A DNA stretch of 64,000 bases. Origin: Hemileia vastatrix (lineage: Eukaryota; Basidiomycota; Pucciniomycetes; Pucciniales; Zaghouaniaceae). A model generated the notes under the pieces. That model worked only from the letters and a program-made list of their open reading frames with translations, was not told the origin of the DNA and ran no database searches. The stretch spans positions 13,419,501 through 13,483,500 of the forward strand of contig JASXTE010000013.1 of NCBI GenBank assembly GCA_030280995.1. Reading direction: 5' to 3'. The position numbers were made by a program, and so were the translations under genes. Shown here piece after piece: positions 50,600-63,934 of the stretch; within the stretch, counting starts at the first letter, position 1, and every line of letters starts with the position of its first letter.

Positions 50600-52640
50600 C
50601 CACTACTGAGAGCAAGGTTTGAATCCCTTCAGACTCCCATATACCAGTCTTCCATCTATGTCACAGCATGAGAGAGTGGATCTCTCTCATGAGCCCAATA
50701 CACTTGATTCCATTCTCATAGGTCCCCCCACTGAGCTGAATTCTTTGATTCCAATCTGGCCATGAGGTCCTCCAAGCTTCCACCAAATAGCCTAACACTG
50801 AGGCTTTAAAATAAAACCATAATAAATTCAACTACCACCCTGACTTCTGATTCTTCATCACAATTTTCATACATTTTCTTATTTAGAAACCTTCACAAAA
50901 TACTTTTAGCCAGGCTTCCAATATTTGATTTTAATATTTTAGACCATTTTAAAGCACTACAAATATCACCTAATTAAACCATTTTGCCTTCTTAGCATCA
51001 TTAGCACCTAAACTTTTATTCTCCTAAAGCTTAACAGCACCTAAATCCAACAATGTTTGAGATTCCAGTTTAAAGTCTTGGTGGACATAGATAAATTAAA
51101 AGATTGAACTGAGTTGACCAAATAGATTGACATTCCAGTTTATAGTCTTAGAGGACCAAACTTTTAATAGATTGCCAGTTTATACTCTTAGTGGACTAAA
51201 GTTTGTTTATGTGCATTGATATACTGAATTCTTCCTAATTAAGGCCTAGGCTTGACCAAAGATTTAATAATTTTGATAATCCAGTTTGAATTCATGGTGG
51301 ACCAAAGAATTTTAACTTGCCAGTTTAAGGTCATGGTGGACCAGGCTCTCATATATAATAAAAGAAATCTTCATAAATTTTCAGTTTAAAGTCTTGAAGG
51401 ACTAACAGCATCCAAAGGAGAACCGAATTCTTTAAGAAATTCTTGAAAACTATCCAGTTTAAAGTATTAGAATACTAAATATCTTGAATACAAAATAAGA
51501 CCTTAAAGAAAGTCTTGAAAATCAGCCAGTTGAAAGTCATAGATGACTTACAGATCTTGAAATGGGATCCACTTTTTCTCGAGCTTCACTTGACCCTTTT
51601 TCCTGTATAAAATATACTATGAAAGAAATAACCAAAAAGAAAAATTTGAAACTTAAAAAAAATTGAGAAAGAATTTTATATTTATTTATTTTTATTTTTT
51701 TTATATTATTATTTCTTTTTAATTTTATTTTATTTTATTTCATTTTTTAATTAAAGGAGTGAATTTAGAAAAAAATAAAAATATTGATTTATAATGAAAG
51801 TTTAAGAAAGAAAAATATTTAAAAGAAGATTTTGAAAAATTTTAAAATAAAAATTTAAAATTTAATAGATGCCCCCTGGTCAATTGATGAGCCGTACCCT
51901 TGACATCATACCCACATCCAAGTGCAACTTGATGTGGTTACACAGTTTTGAAAATTAAAATATAATAAATTAAATGAAAGTTTTTATTATTATTATTATT
52001 ATTATTATATATTTTTTTTTTTTTAGAAAATAGAAATTTTTAAATAATTATCACTGGGTGGGCTCCCTCCAATTTGTTAAAATGATTAGAGACCACCAGT
52101 GAGAATTACCATTAACAATAATTTTAAAGATGTAAAATATAAAAGAAATATATTGAAATCACAAAACAAAAACATAAGAGAGAAAATAAAACTAAACAAA
52201 ATAAAAGAAATCTTGAATACGGAATTAAGAGTGGTGTCTTTTTTTTTTTCCAGTTTATAGTCTTACTGGACTTCCTATATTTTAAAAAACAAAGCCAGGA
52301 TTCAACTAGAAACAGGGAGAAATTGGTAATGAACATTGTGGGGTAATTGTGTATAGAGCAGCCAGCCCATCAATCACCCCCAAACTTGCCAATATTTAAT
52401 TTCAAAGGTTCCCCTGTGAGCACTTCTACCAATAAAAAATTTATCAATCCAACATATATCTTCCTCATAATTTTTGTCGCTTTTAAGAGTTTTGAGAATT
52501 TTCAAACATATTTCTTCATAAATGTTGTAAAATTTTGTTAACAGTTTCATCTCCCATACCATAGTAAAACGACAGTAATATTTTTGATAATAAAGTAGTT
52601 TATCCTCATTCCAGAGTTAAACTTGATAATGAATGATTAT
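50600..52640 (-). other. E4 post-pol region
   Basis: Non-coding, same modules as E1 in minus order: CTCC-GAGG motifs next to pol (about 52590-52670), H1 52338-52382, a single mini-hairpin at about 52251, H2 52047-52104, H3 51911-51938, an A/T tract, mini-hairpins near 51064, 51144, 51175, 51281, 51320, 51381, 51453 and 51525, and the pre-LTR module 50586-50800. Confidence 0.75.
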
Positions 52641-52646
52641 TTTTTT

Positions 52647-55600
52647 TTAGTTTATCCTCATTGCGGAGTGAACTTCTGTCCTTGTAGTACCTATAGGATA
52701 GAACCTTTTAACTTGATTAGCAGCTACCTCCTTTTTTAGTACCACTCCATCCAACTCTTCTAAAACATATGAACCACCAGATACTTGTTCCTTGACTTTA
52801 TACGGTCCATTCCACCTATCTTCAAATATCTTGACCCATTGTCTCTCCAAACTACTATTATACACCAAAACCATATCTCCAGTTTTCAAAGGTTTTCTAA
52901 GTTGATGTTTCCACAGCTCATCCCAATATCTTACTGACTGATTTCGGATCTTCATCATCTGCAAATATGACTTTTCTAAGTACCCTTCTTTCTTTTCTAG
53001 CTGCATCATTCTTGCACATAATAAATCTTCAGTAGTCTTGAACGTGTCCCTGTCAACTCCAATATATTATTCAGCTTCCAAATCAACCAGTAAAACTGCT
53101 TTCTGTCCAAAAACAAGTTCATAGAGTGAAAATCCGGTTTTTCTTTTGGCAGTAATTCAATCAGCAAATAATACTAAAGGTAAATAATGACTCCACTTTT
53201 CAGAACTTGACCCACACATTTTGACTAAAACATCCTTAATACCTTGATGCCCTCTTTCAACCATACCTTCAGCTTTAGGATAACAAGGGGTTGCCACCCT
53301 AACCTTTGACCCAACGTTTAATATAGCTTCTCTAAACTCTGTCCCAAACTCAGGACCATTATCTACCGTTACCAATTTCATAACTCCATATTGGTACACC
53401 CAATTTTTCAAAATAAATTCTGCCACATTTTTGGCAATCAAATTAATAAGAGGTGCTGCCTCTACCCAACCAGACAAATCATCTCTGGCTACAATTAAAT
53501 ATTTATACCTTCCCTCCTTAATATGAATGGCATCCAAACTAACCCTTCCAAAGAGAGTATTTTCTCCGGTAGCGTGTCCAGGTTCTTTCTGCCTTAAATA
53601 ACTTCTTCTTTGACATTCTTCACATGACTGAACCAACTGTTTAACAGACATCTTCATGCCAGGCCACCTAAATTGATCAGCAATTCTTCTGAACGTTTCT
53701 CCAACGCCTCTATGCCCAAAATCTTCATGCAGTGATTTCAATACTAAATCTTGCCCTTTCTTTTAAGATAAAACTACTTGAGGGTTTGGATACCTCCTTT
53801 TCATTAATTGTCCACCAGACAAATAAAGCGTAGATGACTTCCTTTTTATAGCCACCCATTTATTGTCTTCACAATCTTCTGGCCTTTCTAAATTCAATAA
53901 ATATTTGACCAACAACAAATAAAAACCAGTCTCACCCCAGACTTCATCTTGAAAACAGATTAATATAATATCAATGGGCACTTCTCTATCACCAATATTA
54001 CCTGCACATGAATGAGCCAAAAGATGTTGACCACAAATTTGATTCTTGATTGAACTATGTCAATATTCTTCTTCTAAACCTTTTGACCTCTTAGAAACCA
54101 AATTTAAAAATACCTCTTTCTCTTCTTCACCCTTTAAACATGTAGATTTTTTCATCCTCTTTTTAACCAAATTCTCTAATTCTCCAACAAATACACCCTT
54201 CCTTAACCTACTACTATCCCAAACTACCACTCCATCTTCATCTATATACACCACCTTTTCTTCTACCTCTTTTTTACCAAATTTATTCACACCAATTTCA
54301 TCAATTTTATCTTCATAAAAATAATTTTTCAGTTTATCCTCTTGGTGGAGGTCATCATCACAATCATCTAAACATAATAGTCCTGCTAGTTTAACCTCAT
54401 GGGGAAGGTATGGAAAGTCTTCAGCTCCTTTAGTGCTGGCTTTAATCATAGGTATATCTTTATCAAACTCTTCTGAGTCTGAATCATCTTCAGTGGGTGG
54501 TCTTATTGACAAACCATCTGGAATAGTAAACTTTTTGCCAGGATTATGAACTAAGTCAAAAGAAAAATGTTGAATGAATGCTACCCATCTAGTAATAGGT
54601 TCATTTGGTAAACTTGGGGAATTAATCATTTGAATTAAAGATTTTGCATCCAATTGCAATTTGAAGTGTTGGCCCCACAAAACATTTTGAAGTTTCTTTA
54701 AAATTTTTGCCACTCCACACAGTTCCAATTTTGGCTGAGAATATCTTGATTTGACTTCGGTGAATACCACAGATTCATACCTAACTGGCCTAATGTAACC
54801 AGCTTTATCCATCTGAGACAAAACTGCCCCAGCAGCAACCTGACTTGATTCAACTGCTAAATAAATCCTATCAGCATCTTTTCCATAATCTAACTTTTGC
54901 AGGACTAAATCCTTCCCCACAACCTTCTCTAATCTCTCAAACACCCGTTCACACTCTTCATCCCACTCCCAGTATGCATCCTTTCTTCTCAACCTTCTCA
55001 ACGGAGCTGAAAATGAAGAAAAGTCCTTGATAAACATTTGAACATAATCACATATGCCTAAAAACCCACCAACTTTGGTTGTATTCTTGAGTCTTGGCCA
55101 GGACTGAATTTTATTCACTTTCTTCTTGGACATAATCCTACCCTATTATATACCACATGACCTAAAATCTCTAAATCTGGCACACAACATGAAAATTTTG
55201 AACCAGAAATAGTTAAACCAGCTTTTTCAATTCATAACAAGATCCTCTCTAAATTTATTGCATACTCCCAGATGAATTTTTGTATCCCTGGGTTCTCCTC
55301 CAACACTTTCTTATCATAATCTGTTGAAGGCCCTTTGATTCCTCCATCCTAAATAAATATACCAGCATATTGAGGAATTTCATCTTGAAGAATCCAAGCC
55401 ATCTGAGCTTGATAAAAAGCAACCAAATTTGTTGCTCCTTGAGGTAATCTTGTCAGTTGTAAACATCCTAGTGGCATATCAAAAGTAGTGAGAGGCCTAG
55501 AGTCTGGATGTATCTCTCTCTCATCATATCCCCCCATAATATCTCCTAAACCATAACACACTCTCCCAGAAAATGCTTCCATAAACTCCTCAGCACTAGG

Positions 55601-56775
55601 TGGTATACCAGCATCCTTTATTGTAACCCTATTTTATTCCCTGATATCATGAACTACTCTAAGTTTGCCATTTGGCTTCTTGATACAAAATACTGGACTA
55701 GAATAACTTTATGATGATTTCTCATACAGTCCAGTGCAAATCCATTCTCTGAAAACTTCGATATAAGCTTCTTTTAATGCAGCCAGAATCGGGATTGGTT
55801 TTTTCTGCCACAGTTCATGACATACCACAGGAATCTTGTAAGGCTCCCCATAGGAATGCTTCAACACACCCCTCTCCTCTTCTACAAAAGCAATAGACTT
55901 CTTTTGCTTGACCATCATGTCCAACAACAACTTCTTCTCTTCTCCAGACAACCAACCATCATGTCCAAAATTTACAACACCTAATCTATAAGCAGTGATT
56001 CTTGATGTTTCAGAAAATTCGGGCGGATTCTTCACCAAGGGAAATTCATAAGGATCTCTTGATAGCCTTGGTCTTCTCAAAGGTGGATTTAATTCAGCAG
56101 GTAGAAGTTTATTAATCGGCCGGATTTTATTTGCTACCTTTTTATATTTTCCTGCTTCCACATCTACATAAACTTGAGGTGAAACATTTATTTTTGTGTT
56201 GCCATTGAAAATTTTATTAAAGGAATTCTCTTCATAATTAGAATTGGAATCAAAATAAGCAGATTAATATTTTATTTCACTTTTAAATTTAACCTTATTC
56301 CCTTTTCCTTTGTCTAATTTATCAAAAAAATTTCCAACACCTTCAATTCCCTAATCCATCATAAAATCACCAGTGAAAAAAGTTTGCAGTTTATCCTCTT
56401 GCTGGAGGACCAGATTTGAATTATCACAAAAATTATTTTTTTGTGTTTTAATTATACTAAGATTTTTTATAGAATTTTGATGAAATAATTGCAGTTTAAC
56501 CTCTTGCTGGAGGTCAGAAAATAATTCATTCCAATTTTTATTCAATATAATATTTCCTATCTTCCCTCTTGATCCATTCTTGAATGTGATTGAAAAACTT
56601 GACAGAGAAGTGAGACAAACCAAAAATTTGAAGACATAATAACAATTGAATGTATTATTAACAGAAAATAATTGAGAATCCACTTGAATTATCTCCAAGT
56701 GTGCTGCCCTATTTCAATCCAGGATCTCATCCTGGGGAGAGATTGAAACATTAGAGTGATCAGCCCCTGCTACCC
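52647..56775 (-). pseudogene. E4 pol: spacer, RT, RNase H, integrase
   Basis: Collinear with E1 pol. The spacer (56698-55709) keeps CCTCCAGCAAGAGG motifs. RT keeps L-P-Q-G-A-T-N but the catalytic F-I-D-D box is damaged near 55350 by a stop. RNase H (55133-54060) keeps Y-L-A-V and C-G-V-A-K; its first Asp is Glu (V-E-S-S-Q). The integrase frame 53741-53157 has H-x-x-F-G-H, C-E-E-C and D, D, E (D-A-I-H, V-D-N-G-P-E-F, V-E-R-G-H), then TGA at a codon that is CGA in E1. It has TAA at 53763, the same codon as in E1. The C-terminal domain is at 53009-52647. Confidence 0.82.
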
Positions 56776-57417
56776 CAAAAAATGAGGGTCTCCATAATCC
56801 CCCTCTAAACATACTTCACCAGAAGCCGTCCATTTAATACGCCGCTTTCTGATGCAAGTACAACACTGGCACAGAGTAGTGATCCCTGGCTGTGTTTCCC
56901 ATCCTTCATCTCCAGGAGGTGCCAACAGCATATGTAGCCTCCTCATATGCTCTCCAGTAATCTCCAAACTAATACCCATGCCAGACTGATAGCCAATCCG
57001 GGCCTCAAAATACATCAAAAAAGGACCACCAAGAACAGTTTTAACTGCCCCTCTAGCCACATAAGAGTGAACATTACCAATAGATCCACCAATAGCTAAT
57101 TTGAAATTCTCAGAAGTACCCATCAGCTCTGTTGCATGCCCTCCAATACCTCTGAGGTTTCCACCAGTACCAGTTTTAATCGGCAATCCTATAATTTTTG
57201 CTTGCTCTAAAGCAATCAAATTAATTTGACACCCTGAATTGACCAAGGCCTTAACCACTTTACCATTAAGACTTACCATCAGGTAACCCAGGGGAGCAGA
57301 AAAATGTGTTTCAAAATCCTCCCCAAAATTCTCAGAATTTTTACAAATATATTCCACATCTCCAGTGGAAACCCGTCACCTCGTCAGATTCTTCTTTTGC
57401 TTTTCTGCAAGCGCCGG
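56770..57417 (-). pseudogene. E4 Gag C-terminus and protease, truncated by E5
   Basis: The frame 57357-56770 aligns with E1 Gag-PR from E-Y-I-C to the TAG. The protease site reads V-N-S-G-C-Q-I-N-L-I, so the catalytic Asp is Asn (GAT/GAC to AAT/AAC). The slippery T TTT TTG and following GGG TAG are unchanged (56782-56770). Similarity extends to 57417, where the E5 LTR starts with TGTAGAGTAGAC. Confidence 0.8.
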
Positions 57418-58759
57418 TGTAGAGTAGACTCCTACAGTCACCTTGCTGCAGGCAGAATCCAAGGGAGTTGGAAAAACAAAAAGAAATCCCTGTCCCTCTA
57501 AGTAAACGTAAGATTCAATTAACTAAGCTTGAAGATCTGCTTGAAGAGTTGGATAAGTTGAAAATCTGAGAGAAAGACTTTGAAAGTGTTGGAAACCTAT
57601 AATTTAGAAAAAAATAAGTGCAATAAATGATTACACCTCCAAAACAAATACCTAATACCAGATTACACTGATACAAGTCACAGCAAATACTTAGAACAAG
57701 CCACAACACTTGCCCCAGAGACTGAAAAGTACAGTAAAGTACCCCAGAAACTACCCTTGGGATGATCTGTTCAAAGGTGCCTTATTTAAGGTCTGCCCAA
57801 GATTTACCCAGTTTCTTACCAAAATTAAAGAGTGTTCTTTATTATATTTTTATTTTATAAATTTTATAAGAAAAGAAATAAATTTGAGTCACCAAGGAGG
57901 AGAGCTATCCAATGGTACCCTATATGTTGATATTTTTTATTATAATTGTTATTATATGTTAAAAATTTTTAGTTATCAAAAAAGACCCTTATTATCAAAA
58001 CTAAAAGACAAAAAAAATGTAGAAGACTAAGATTCCCTCCCCATATGATTCTCCTCCTCCAGACCTTTCCAACTATACCCTACATGCATATGATCTACAA
58101 TAAACTATTGATCTAGTAAGCATAATAACTTTCTAACCAAATTTTGCCACAATAGCCAAACTTTTGGCACAGTGACCAAACTTTGCACTGGTTATCAGAT
58201 TTTTCTACAGTGACCAAACTTTGCCACAGTGCCCAGACTTTTCTGCAGTGACCAAACTTTGCACTGGTGATCAGACTTTTCTACAGTGACCAAACTTTGC
58301 CACAGTGCCCAGACTTTTCTGCAGTGACCAAACTTTTCCATAGTGCCCAGACTTTTTGCACCAATGACCAAACTTTGCCACAATGACCAACTTTGCCACA
58401 GTGACTTTGCTTTTGCACCAGAAAATCACCAGAGCAAACTGGAGTGCACCGGAGCTCAACGGAAAAAAATGGCTACTACATGAGCACACTGCATCCACCA
58501 AAAATACCAAGAGAGCCCTAGAAAATCCAGTAAAACCAATACCCAATCCATGAAACCATCAAATAACAATAGGAATACCAACATATATCCATTCCAAAAC
58601 ACCATAAATCCTCCAAAAAAAATCACCATAAATCCACCCAAAAAAAATCCAGTTAACTCCCTTCAACCAAATTAACACCTGCTAACACCATGATTTTCTT
58701 CCAACCAAGGTCCAATCAAATTTTCACCTAAGTAGCCTACCCAGATTTGGAATGCCACA
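57418..58759 (-). repeat. E5 3' LTR
   Basis: 1342 bp; on minus starts TGTGGCATTCCA and ends GTCTACTCTACA. Very similar to the E4 LTR at both ends, with the ACTTTG-type tandem array at 58140-58400. The sequence inside is TCCTCCCTCC, the complement of the polypurine tract. Confidence 0.85.
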
Positions 58760-58769
58760 TCCTCCCTCC

Positions 58770-60333
58770 AATATGGAATGTCCCCATTCCATTGTGAATC
58801 ACATAAAAACTTTTCCACCATCATTTCAATAAAAATTTTGCTTCTAAAGTTGACTCCACTTGATTTTTGATGCTTCAATCCTCTGAGTATGAAAGAAGAG
58901 GCTTTAAACCCTACTGAGCTAAAACTGCAATGATCTAGACACCGCCATGAGGTCCTCCAAGCTCCTCTACCATTCACCTCCAACAAAAAAAAGAAATTTA
59001 AGAGAGTGGGCTTTCATCTCTACTGAGCCAGAACTGCAATGATCTGGACATCACCATGAGGTCCTCCAAATTCCAAAATCACCAACTACAGAAAAGAAAA
59101 TTTAGAGAGTGGGCTTTCATCTCCACTGAGCCAGAATTGCAAAGATCTGGACATCGCCATGAGGTCCTCCAATTTCCAAAAACGACCTCCACTTGAATTT
59201 TCTTGAGTCATCAAGTGCAAAATAACAAGTTTATAGTCTTTGAGGACTTCCACCTGCATCACAAAACCAATGCTAGAGATCAATCTATAAACAATAAAGC
59301 ATATAAACAAAATTTGTGGGGTAATTGTGTATAGAGTTTAAAACTCATCAATTACCCCCAAACTTGCCAATATGAAACTAGAAGGTTCCCCGATGAACAC
59401 TTCTAACTAAAAGAAATCCTCCTCAAATCTTGACCATTATAATTCCTAGTTTTATTGACATCTTCAGTTTTCCAGGGTCTTGAAGTTTAGGACCAATCAT
59501 AAATGATCTTGAAAAGAATTTCAGTTTTAAGTCTTTATGGACTAGCAGAATAAATAAAATAAATATATAATAAAAGAAAAAGATAAATAAAATTAAAGAT
59601 AAATAAAAAAATAATAGATGTCCCCCAGCCATTTGGATGAGCCAAACCCCTGACATCATACCCACATCCAAGTGCACCTTGATTGTGGATACACAGGAAA
59701 GAACAATTAAAAATATAATATAAAATGAAATTTTTGATAACAAATTATTTTTGAAAATAATAATAATTTTTTTTTTGAAAATTAAATTTTGAAAATAATT
59801 TTTTTTTTAAAAAAAAAATTAAAATTTGAAAATTTGAAGATTGGAAAAATGATAATTTAATGAAAATCAAGGAAACAAACTAATGATCACTGGGTGGGCT
59901 CCCTCCAATTTGTAAAATGATTGGAGACCACAAGTGATCATCCAACCCAATACAACAAAAAAATGAAACATAACAAAATTCTTGAATCCAGACTTGCAAA
60001 AGATTGTGCTGTGTCGACTTAAGGTTCCAGTTTATAGTCATAGAGGACTACCTATATAAAAAAAAACAAAGCCAGGATTCAAATAGAAACAGAGAAGGGT
60101 TGGAAACAAACATTATGGGGTAATTGTGAATAGAGCTGCCAACTCATCAATTACCACCAAACTTGCCAATATAAAATCTAGAAGGTTCCCCTTTGAACAC
60201 TCCTAACAAAATTTGTTTCCCCCTCATATTTTCACCACATAATAAAATTTTAAAACTGAAGTAATGATTGATTTTTCGAAAGACTGTGAGATTTCCTAAA
60301 AGATTGATGTTGTAGTTTATCCTCATTTTGGAG
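58770..60333 (-). other. E5 post-pol region
   Basis: Contains three ~100-bp spaced copies of a unit with CTGCAATGATCT-GAC and CCATGAGGTCCTCCAA (58898-58970, 59006-59075, 59106-59172), two H1 hairpins (59317-59358, 60115-60160), H3 at 59660-59692, H2 at 59882-59940, A/T tracts and single mini-hairpins near 59218, 59519 and 60028. No credible gene. Confidence 0.7.
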
Positions 60334-63300
60334 TCAAACTTCAGCACTCTTTGTGCCCCTAGGGTAAAACTTCTTCACTTGATCAGCAGCTACCCTCTTC
60401 TTTAAGACAACACCATCCAGTTCTTCCAAAACATTTGAGCCACCAGAAACCTGTTCTCTAATCCTATATGGTCCATTCCATATATCTGCAAACATTTTCC
60501 CCCACTGACGTTCCAAACTCCTGTTATACACCAACACCATATCACCAGGCCTCAAAGGCTTCCTGAGTCTATGAGCCAACCTTTGATCCCAATACCTGAC
60601 AGACTGATCCCTGATCTTGATCATCCTATTGTATGCCTTCTCCAAATATTCCTCCTTCTTTTCTAACTGTTGCATTCTAGCACAGAGCAAATCTTCAGTA
60701 GTTTTGACTACATCCCAATCAACACCAAGATAAGATTCAGCTTCAAGATCAACCAGTAAAACAGCTTTCTGACCAAAAACTAATTCATAAGGTGAATAAC
60801 CAGTTGTCCTCTTGGTGGAAATCCTGTCAGCAAATAAAACAAGGGGTAAATAATGCCTCCACTTTTCAGCACTTTTTCAACACATTTTAACCAAAGCATC
60901 CTTAATAACTTGATGCCCACTTTCAACCATTTCTTCTGCTTCAGGATAATATGGGTCGCCACCATAACCTTTGAGCCAATTTTTGAAACAGCTTCCTTGA
61001 AGTTTGCACCAAACTCAGAGCCACCATCAACAGTTAACAACTTCATAACACCATACCTATACACCCATTCCTTCATCAAAAATTCTGCTACATTTTTAGC
61101 AGATAAACTAATAAGAGGGACAGCCTCAACCAAACCAGAAAAATCATCCCTCTCCACAATCAAGTACTTATATTTACCTTCCTTGATGTGAACAGCATCC
61201 AAACTAACCCATCCAAAGGTAGTATTTTCACCAGTAGCATTTCCAGGTTCTTTTGGCCTTAAATAACTTCTTCTATGCCATTCTTCACATGACTGAATCC
61301 AAGATCTAACAGCCATCTTCATTCCAGACCACCAAAATCTATCAGCAATCTGCTTATAAGTTTCTCCAAAGCCCCTATCCCCTAAATCTTCATGAAGAGA
61401 TTTCATCACCAATTCTTGACCTTTTCTTTGAGATACCACAACTTGAGGATTCATATGTCTTCTTTTCATCAACCTTCTACCAGAAAAATAAAAACCAGGT
61501 GACTTCTTTTTGATAGCCACCCATTCAGCTTCATCACATTCTTCTGGTTTTCCCAGAGACAACAAATATTTCACCATTAAAAAAGAAAACCTAGTCTGGC
61601 CCCAAATTTCATCAGAAAAATCCAATAATATAACATCCAAAGGAACCTCCCTGTCCCCAATATATCCCACTTGTGAATGAGCAATTATTCTCTGAGCATT
61701 TGGCTGTTTGCTGAAATTCACATAATCCACCTCATTCAAACATTTTTCCATGCTACCACTATCCTCCTTCTTTTCCCAAACATAAACACCATTAACCAAC
61801 TTCCAATTATCCCAAACAACCACACCATCCTCATCTACAAAAACCTCATGATCAACTAGATCATCAACTTCATTAAATTCAACAAAAATAGAACCAGCCA
61901 GTTAAACCTCATGGGGGAGGTATGGAAAGTCCTCAGCACCCTTTGTACTGGCCTTGATTATAGTTATATCTTAATCAAACTCTTCTGAATCTGAATCATC
62001 CACTGTAGGTGGTCTTCTTGACAATCCATCAGGCATAGTGAAAGATTTTCCAGGCCTTTTCACTAAATCGAATAAAAAATGTTGAATAAAAGCTACCCAC
62101 CTAGTCATTGGAGCATTAGGTAAACTAGGTGAATTAATCATCTGAATTAAAGATTTAGCATCCACTTGAAGTTCAAAATTTTGACCCCATAAGATATTTT
62201 GAATTTTCTTTAAAATTTTTGCCACACCACAGAGTTCCAACTTTGGTTGTGAATATCTAGATTCCACCTCAGTAAAAACTAAAGATTCATACCTAACTGG
62301 TCTAATATAACCACCCTTATCCATCTGAGAAATAACTTCACCAGCAGCCAGCTGACTAGAATCAACAGCTAAATAAATCCTTCCAGCTCCTTCACCATAA
62401 TCCAACTTATGAAGAATAATAGCTTCACCAAACACCTTCTTCAACTTAACAAAAGCTTCTTCACAAGCTTCATCTCAATCCCAAACAGCATCCTTCCTAG
62501 TTAAACTTCTCAATGGAGCAGCCAATAATGAGAAATCCCTAATAAACATCCTAACATAAACACATACTCCCAAAAATCCTCTAACTTCAGTAGTGTTTCT
62601 AGGTCTCAGCCAAGATTGAATTTTGTTGACTTTCTTCTTAGACATAATTCAGCCTTCCCTACACACCACATGACCAAGAATCTCTAAAGCTGGAACACAA
62701 CAAGAGAATTTAGAACCGGAAATAGTTAAACCAGCATCTTCAATGCTAAACAACATTTTTTCCAAAGTTACTGCATACTCCCAAATAAACCTCCTAATAC
62801 CTGGATTCTTCTCCAACACTTCATTATCATAATCAGTTGAAGGACATTTAATTCCACCATCATCAATAAATATACCAGCATACTGTGGAATTTCATCTTG
62901 AAGAATCCAAGCCATTTGTGCTTGATAAACAGCAACAGAATTAGTAGCACCTTGAGGTAATCTAGTCAGCTGTAACCTTCCAAGAGGAGTATAAAAAGTT
63001 GTCAGAGGTCTTGAATCTGGATGTTATTCTCTTTCATCATAGCCCCCCATAATATCACCCAAACCATAACATACCCTTCCAGAAAAAGCATCAACAAATT
63101 CCTCTGCACTTGGAGGAATACCAGCATCTTTTATAGTCATCCTATTCATTTCCCTAAGATCATGAACCACTCTAAGCTTTCCATTAGGCTTCTTGATACA
63201 GAAAACTGGACTTGAATAACTTGATGACAATTTTTCATAAAATCCAGTCCTAATCCTTTCCCTAAAAACTTCAATATAATCATCTTTAAGAGCAGCAGGA

Positions 63301-63902
63301 ATTGGAATTGGCTTGAGTTGCCAAGGTTCATGACAAACAACTGGAATCTTGTAAGGTTCACCATAAGAATGCTTTAAAACACCCCTATCTTCTTCCACAA
63401 ATGCGATAGCCTTCTCCCTCAACACCATCACATCCAACAACAAATTCATCCTCTCACCAGATAACCAACCCTCTGGCCCAAAATTTACAACACCAATCCT
63501 ATCAAAAGTAATTCTTGACGTTTCAGAAAATTCAGGCAGATTCTTTCTTAAAGGAGTTTTATATGGATCTCTTGACAAAAGTGGTCTCTTCAACGGCAGA
63601 TTCAATCCAGTTGGCAGCGCTTCATTGATTGGTTTAACTTTCACAGCAACCTTCTTATATTTTTCCGCTTCCACTTCCACATGTACTTGAGGAATTGAGC
63701 TCTTTTCATCAACAGAATCTTCATTTTTAGACCCATTTTCCACTACTCCAAAACTTTTCCATACCAAATTCTGCTCATCCACTTCACCAGTACCCAAATC
63801 ACCAACCAAATCAAAAATACCCCTGGGGCAATAAACATCATAATTAGGTTCAGGATTCTCATCAAAGAGAATGTCCATGTTTCCTTCAGATAGGTCCTGC
63901 AC
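60334..63902 (-). pseudogene. E5 pol: RT, RNase H, integrase
   Basis: RT (63902-62649) keeps S-S-Y-S-S-P-V-F-C-I-K-K-P-N-G-K-L-R, G-D-I-M-G-G-Y-D-E-R-E, then an in-frame break near 63024, and an intact catalytic F-I-D-D-G-G. RNase H (62444-61971) keeps Y-L-A-V-D-S-S-Q, E-L-C-G-V-A-K and V-D-A-K-S-L. Integrase (61823-60780) has the zinc finger with C-E-E-W instead of C-E-E-C, D-A-V-H and V-D-G-G-S-E-F. A frameshift near 60950 loses the Glu motif. The C-terminal domain (60690-60334) is open. It is the best preserved pol after E1 but inactive. Confidence 0.82.
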
Positions 63903-63934
63903 TGCAGTGACCGCCCCACCAGAAGCTAGAAAGT